DNA of 12,571 nucleotides from a bacterium (lineage in GTDB: Bacteria; Patescibacteriota; Saccharimonadia; Saccharimonadales; HK-STAS-PATE-42): positions 1-12,571 of the forward strand of contig JAKOXJ010000004.1 of NCBI GenBank assembly GCA_029781075.1. Direction: 5' to 3'. The notes beneath the pieces were generated by a model that had not been told where the DNA came from, made no database searches, and saw only the letters and a list, made by a program, of their open reading frames with translations. Shown here in pieces: positions 11,217 to 12,571 of the stretch (its first letter is position 1; each line of letters starts with the position of its first letter). Both the position numbers and the translations under genes were made by a program.

Positions 11217-12571
11217 TCTTTCTTTAGCAGAACTGCAAAAGTATCATTAGGTATCTCAACCTTTCCAAACTTCTTCATCCTCTCTTTACCTTTGGCTTGT
11301 TTCTGAAGGAGCTTCTTCTTCCGACTTACGTCTCCACCATAAAGATGTCCAGTTACATTCTTCCTCATCGCAGAAAGATCTTCTCTAGCGATAAACTTCC
11401 CACCAATGCCGGCTTGCAGGCTAACTTTAAACATCTGCCTTGGGATGATGTCCTTAAGTCTCCCAACAACTTCTCTTCCAAGACTTGTCGCACTTGATCT
11501 ATGTGATATCAAGCTAAGGGCATCAACTCGTTCACCAGCTACATAAAAATCTACTCTGACTAAATCTTCAACCTGGTACCCATCCAGTTCATAATTCAAA
11601 CTACCATAGCCACTCGTAACACTTTTGAGCTGATCATAAAAATCAGTTAATAGCGTCGCCAATGGAGCTCTAAAATGGATAATAGTTAAGTTTTCATCGA
11701 CAAATTCCATATTACCTTGAATCCCTCTAATCTTTAGAATCAGGTCGATTACACTTCCAAGATAAGTCTTTGGAGTCAAAACCTCAGCCTTAACCCACGG
11801 CTCTTCAATCGCCTCAATCTTTTGAGCATCCGGAAGATCTGCTGCACTCTGAACCTCGATCATCTCCCCATTCGTTAACAATATTTTATAGTCAGTGCCA
11901 GGGTTAGTAATGATCACATCTAGGTCATACTCTCGTTCAATTCTTTCTTTAATAATCTCGAGATGCAAGAGCCCCAAGAACCCAACTCTAAATCCAAAAC
12001 CTAGAACCTGGCTATTTTCTGGAGTAAATTTCAAAGCTGCATCACTCAGGCTAAGCTTTTCCAAAGCTTCTTTTAGCTGGGGGTAGAACTCATTACTCGG
12101 AGGGAAAATACCTGCATAAACAAATGGAGTAACCTCTTTATAGCCAGGTAAAACTTCTTCTGCAGGTTCTTTCGACAGAGTAATAGTATCACCAACTCTT
12201 GCCTCACTAGTACTTTTCAGGTTAGTAACTATATAGCCAATTTCTCCAGTCGATAAAGACTTCTTCTTATTAAACCCTGGATTTAAAAAGCCAACTTCTA
12301 GAGCTATGCCATTGGCGTCAGAAGCCATCATCTTTATCTCAGCGCTAGACTTAAGATTTCCATCAAAGACCCTAACATACAATACTACACCCCGATAGTC
12401 ATCATAGTAACTATCAAATATAAGAGCTCGAAGTCTATCATCCTCTTTACCCTTTGGTTTCGGTACTTTAGAAACAACTGCATCCAAAACCTCTTCTACC
12501 CCAACTCCAGTCTTAGCAGAAGTAAGCAGGATGTCTTCTTTCTTGCAACCGATTAGCTTTATAATCTCTTC
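11213..12571 (-). CDS. lepA: Elongation factor 4 (LepA), C-terminal part; N-terminus off the window
   Basis: Translational GTPase that acts on the ribosome (back-translocation and 30S biogenesis roles have been reported). 452 codons are present. The frame is open to the window edge, so about 150 N-terminal residues with G1-G4 are missing relative to the usual 600 or so. The first visible residues include the G5 loop TSAKTGVGVEEV (18-29). The beta-barrel domain II follows, then the hallmark GFGFRVGFLGLLHLEIIKER and the LepA-specific C-terminal domain: LISHRSSATSLGREVVGRL, KFIAREDLSAMRKNVTGHLYGGD, and the basic end RKKKLLQKQAKGKERMKKFG with VEIPNDTFAVLLKKD. These C-terminal features distinguish LepA from EF-G and TypA. 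An apparent start at 12487 is an internal TTG, not the true start. The stop overlaps the end of the convergent NHL gene by 4 bp. Confidence 0.97.
   Translation of the reverse strand, partial: EEIIKLIGCKKEDILLTSAKTGVGVEEVLDAVVSKVPKPKGKEDDRLRALIFDSYYDDYRGVVLYVRVFDGNLKSSAEIKMMASDANGIALEVGFLNPGFNKKKSLSTGEIGYIVTNLKSTSEARVGDTITLSKEPAEEVLPGYKEVTPFVYAGIFPPSNEFYPQLKEALEKLSLSDAALKFTPENSQVLGFGFRVGFLGLLHLEIIKERIEREYDLDVIITNPGTDYKILLTNGEMIEVQSAADLPDAQKIEAIEEPWVKAEVLTPKTYLGSVIDLILKIRGIQGNMEFVDENLTIIHFRAPLATLLTDFYDQLKSVTSGYGSLNYELDGYQVEDLVRVDFYVAGERVDALSLISHRSSATSLGREVVGRLKDIIPRQMFKVSLQAGIGGKFIAREDLSAMRKNVTGHLYGGDVSRKKKLLQKQAKGKERMKKFGKVEIPNDTFAVLLKKD

Noticed and set aside
12400..12487. Separate gene starting at 12487 on the minus strand
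   Set aside because: The codon there is an internal TTG. The frame is open to the window edge and the upstream residues match LepA around the G5 loop, so it is one truncated gene.
1..12571. CRISPR arrays, tRNAs, rRNAs, insertion sequences, att sites
   Set aside because: I looked for regular spaced repeats, tRNA-like cloverleaf ends, transposase motifs and terminal inverted repeats and found none.

Overview
The window looks like part of a small, streamlined bacterial genome, most likely a Patescibacteria/CPR member and plausibly Saccharibacteria (TM7). That placement is inferred from gene content: lamin-tail-domain and NHL surface proteins, a PH-domain/PRC-barrel pair, a CPR-style small protein, very tight packing, standard code with TAA, TAG and TGA all acting as stops, and moderate AT-richness by eye. 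There are no rRNAs, tRNAs, insertion sequences, CRISPR arrays or phage genes.

Layout. (1) 1-433, minus: the first 144 codons of leuS (leucyl-tRNA synthetase). Its leader (434-567) holds a 14-codon reading frame with three consecutive Leu codons, and three RNA segments that can form mutually exclusive helices, one covering the leuS start codon. (2) 675-3137, plus: a secreted, membrane-anchored lamin-tail-domain protein, then a multi-pass membrane protein with a pilin-like exported tail. (3) 5811-3159, minus: an apparent operon of superoxide dismutase, an AI-2E family membrane protein and a TrmH/SpoU RNA methyltransferase. (4) 5812-6022: a divergent promoter region with dyad symmetry. (5) 6023-8163, plus: a small conserved protein closed by a clear intrinsic terminator, a nucleoside-deoxyribosyltransferase-like protein, and a class I flavin disulfide oxidoreductase. 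(6) 9306-8109, minus: a PH-domain membrane protein and a PRC-barrel protein. (7) 9367-11216, plus: a Bcp-type peroxiredoxin, an otherwise easily missed 55-codon secreted ORF (9825-9992), and a secreted NHL beta-propeller protein with a sortase-like tail. (8) 11213-12571, minus: the C-terminal three quarters of LepA/EF4.

How the genes fit together. Three genes handle reactive oxygen and thiols (SOD, peroxiredoxin, flavin disulfide reductase), suggesting exposure to oxygen or host oxidants. Three encode translation functions (leuS, rRNA/tRNA methyltransferase, lepA). Several encode exported or surface-anchored proteins, as expected of a host-attached lifestyle. Convergent genes abut or overlap (55 bp at 8109-8163, 4 bp at 11213-11216), and some promoters place the start codon at or next to the predicted transcription start, implying leaderless mRNAs.

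The most interesting signal is the leuS leader. The sequence fits a ribosome-mediated translational attenuator that senses leucyl-tRNA supply. This is a model from reading the sequence and needs folding, comparative and expression checks.
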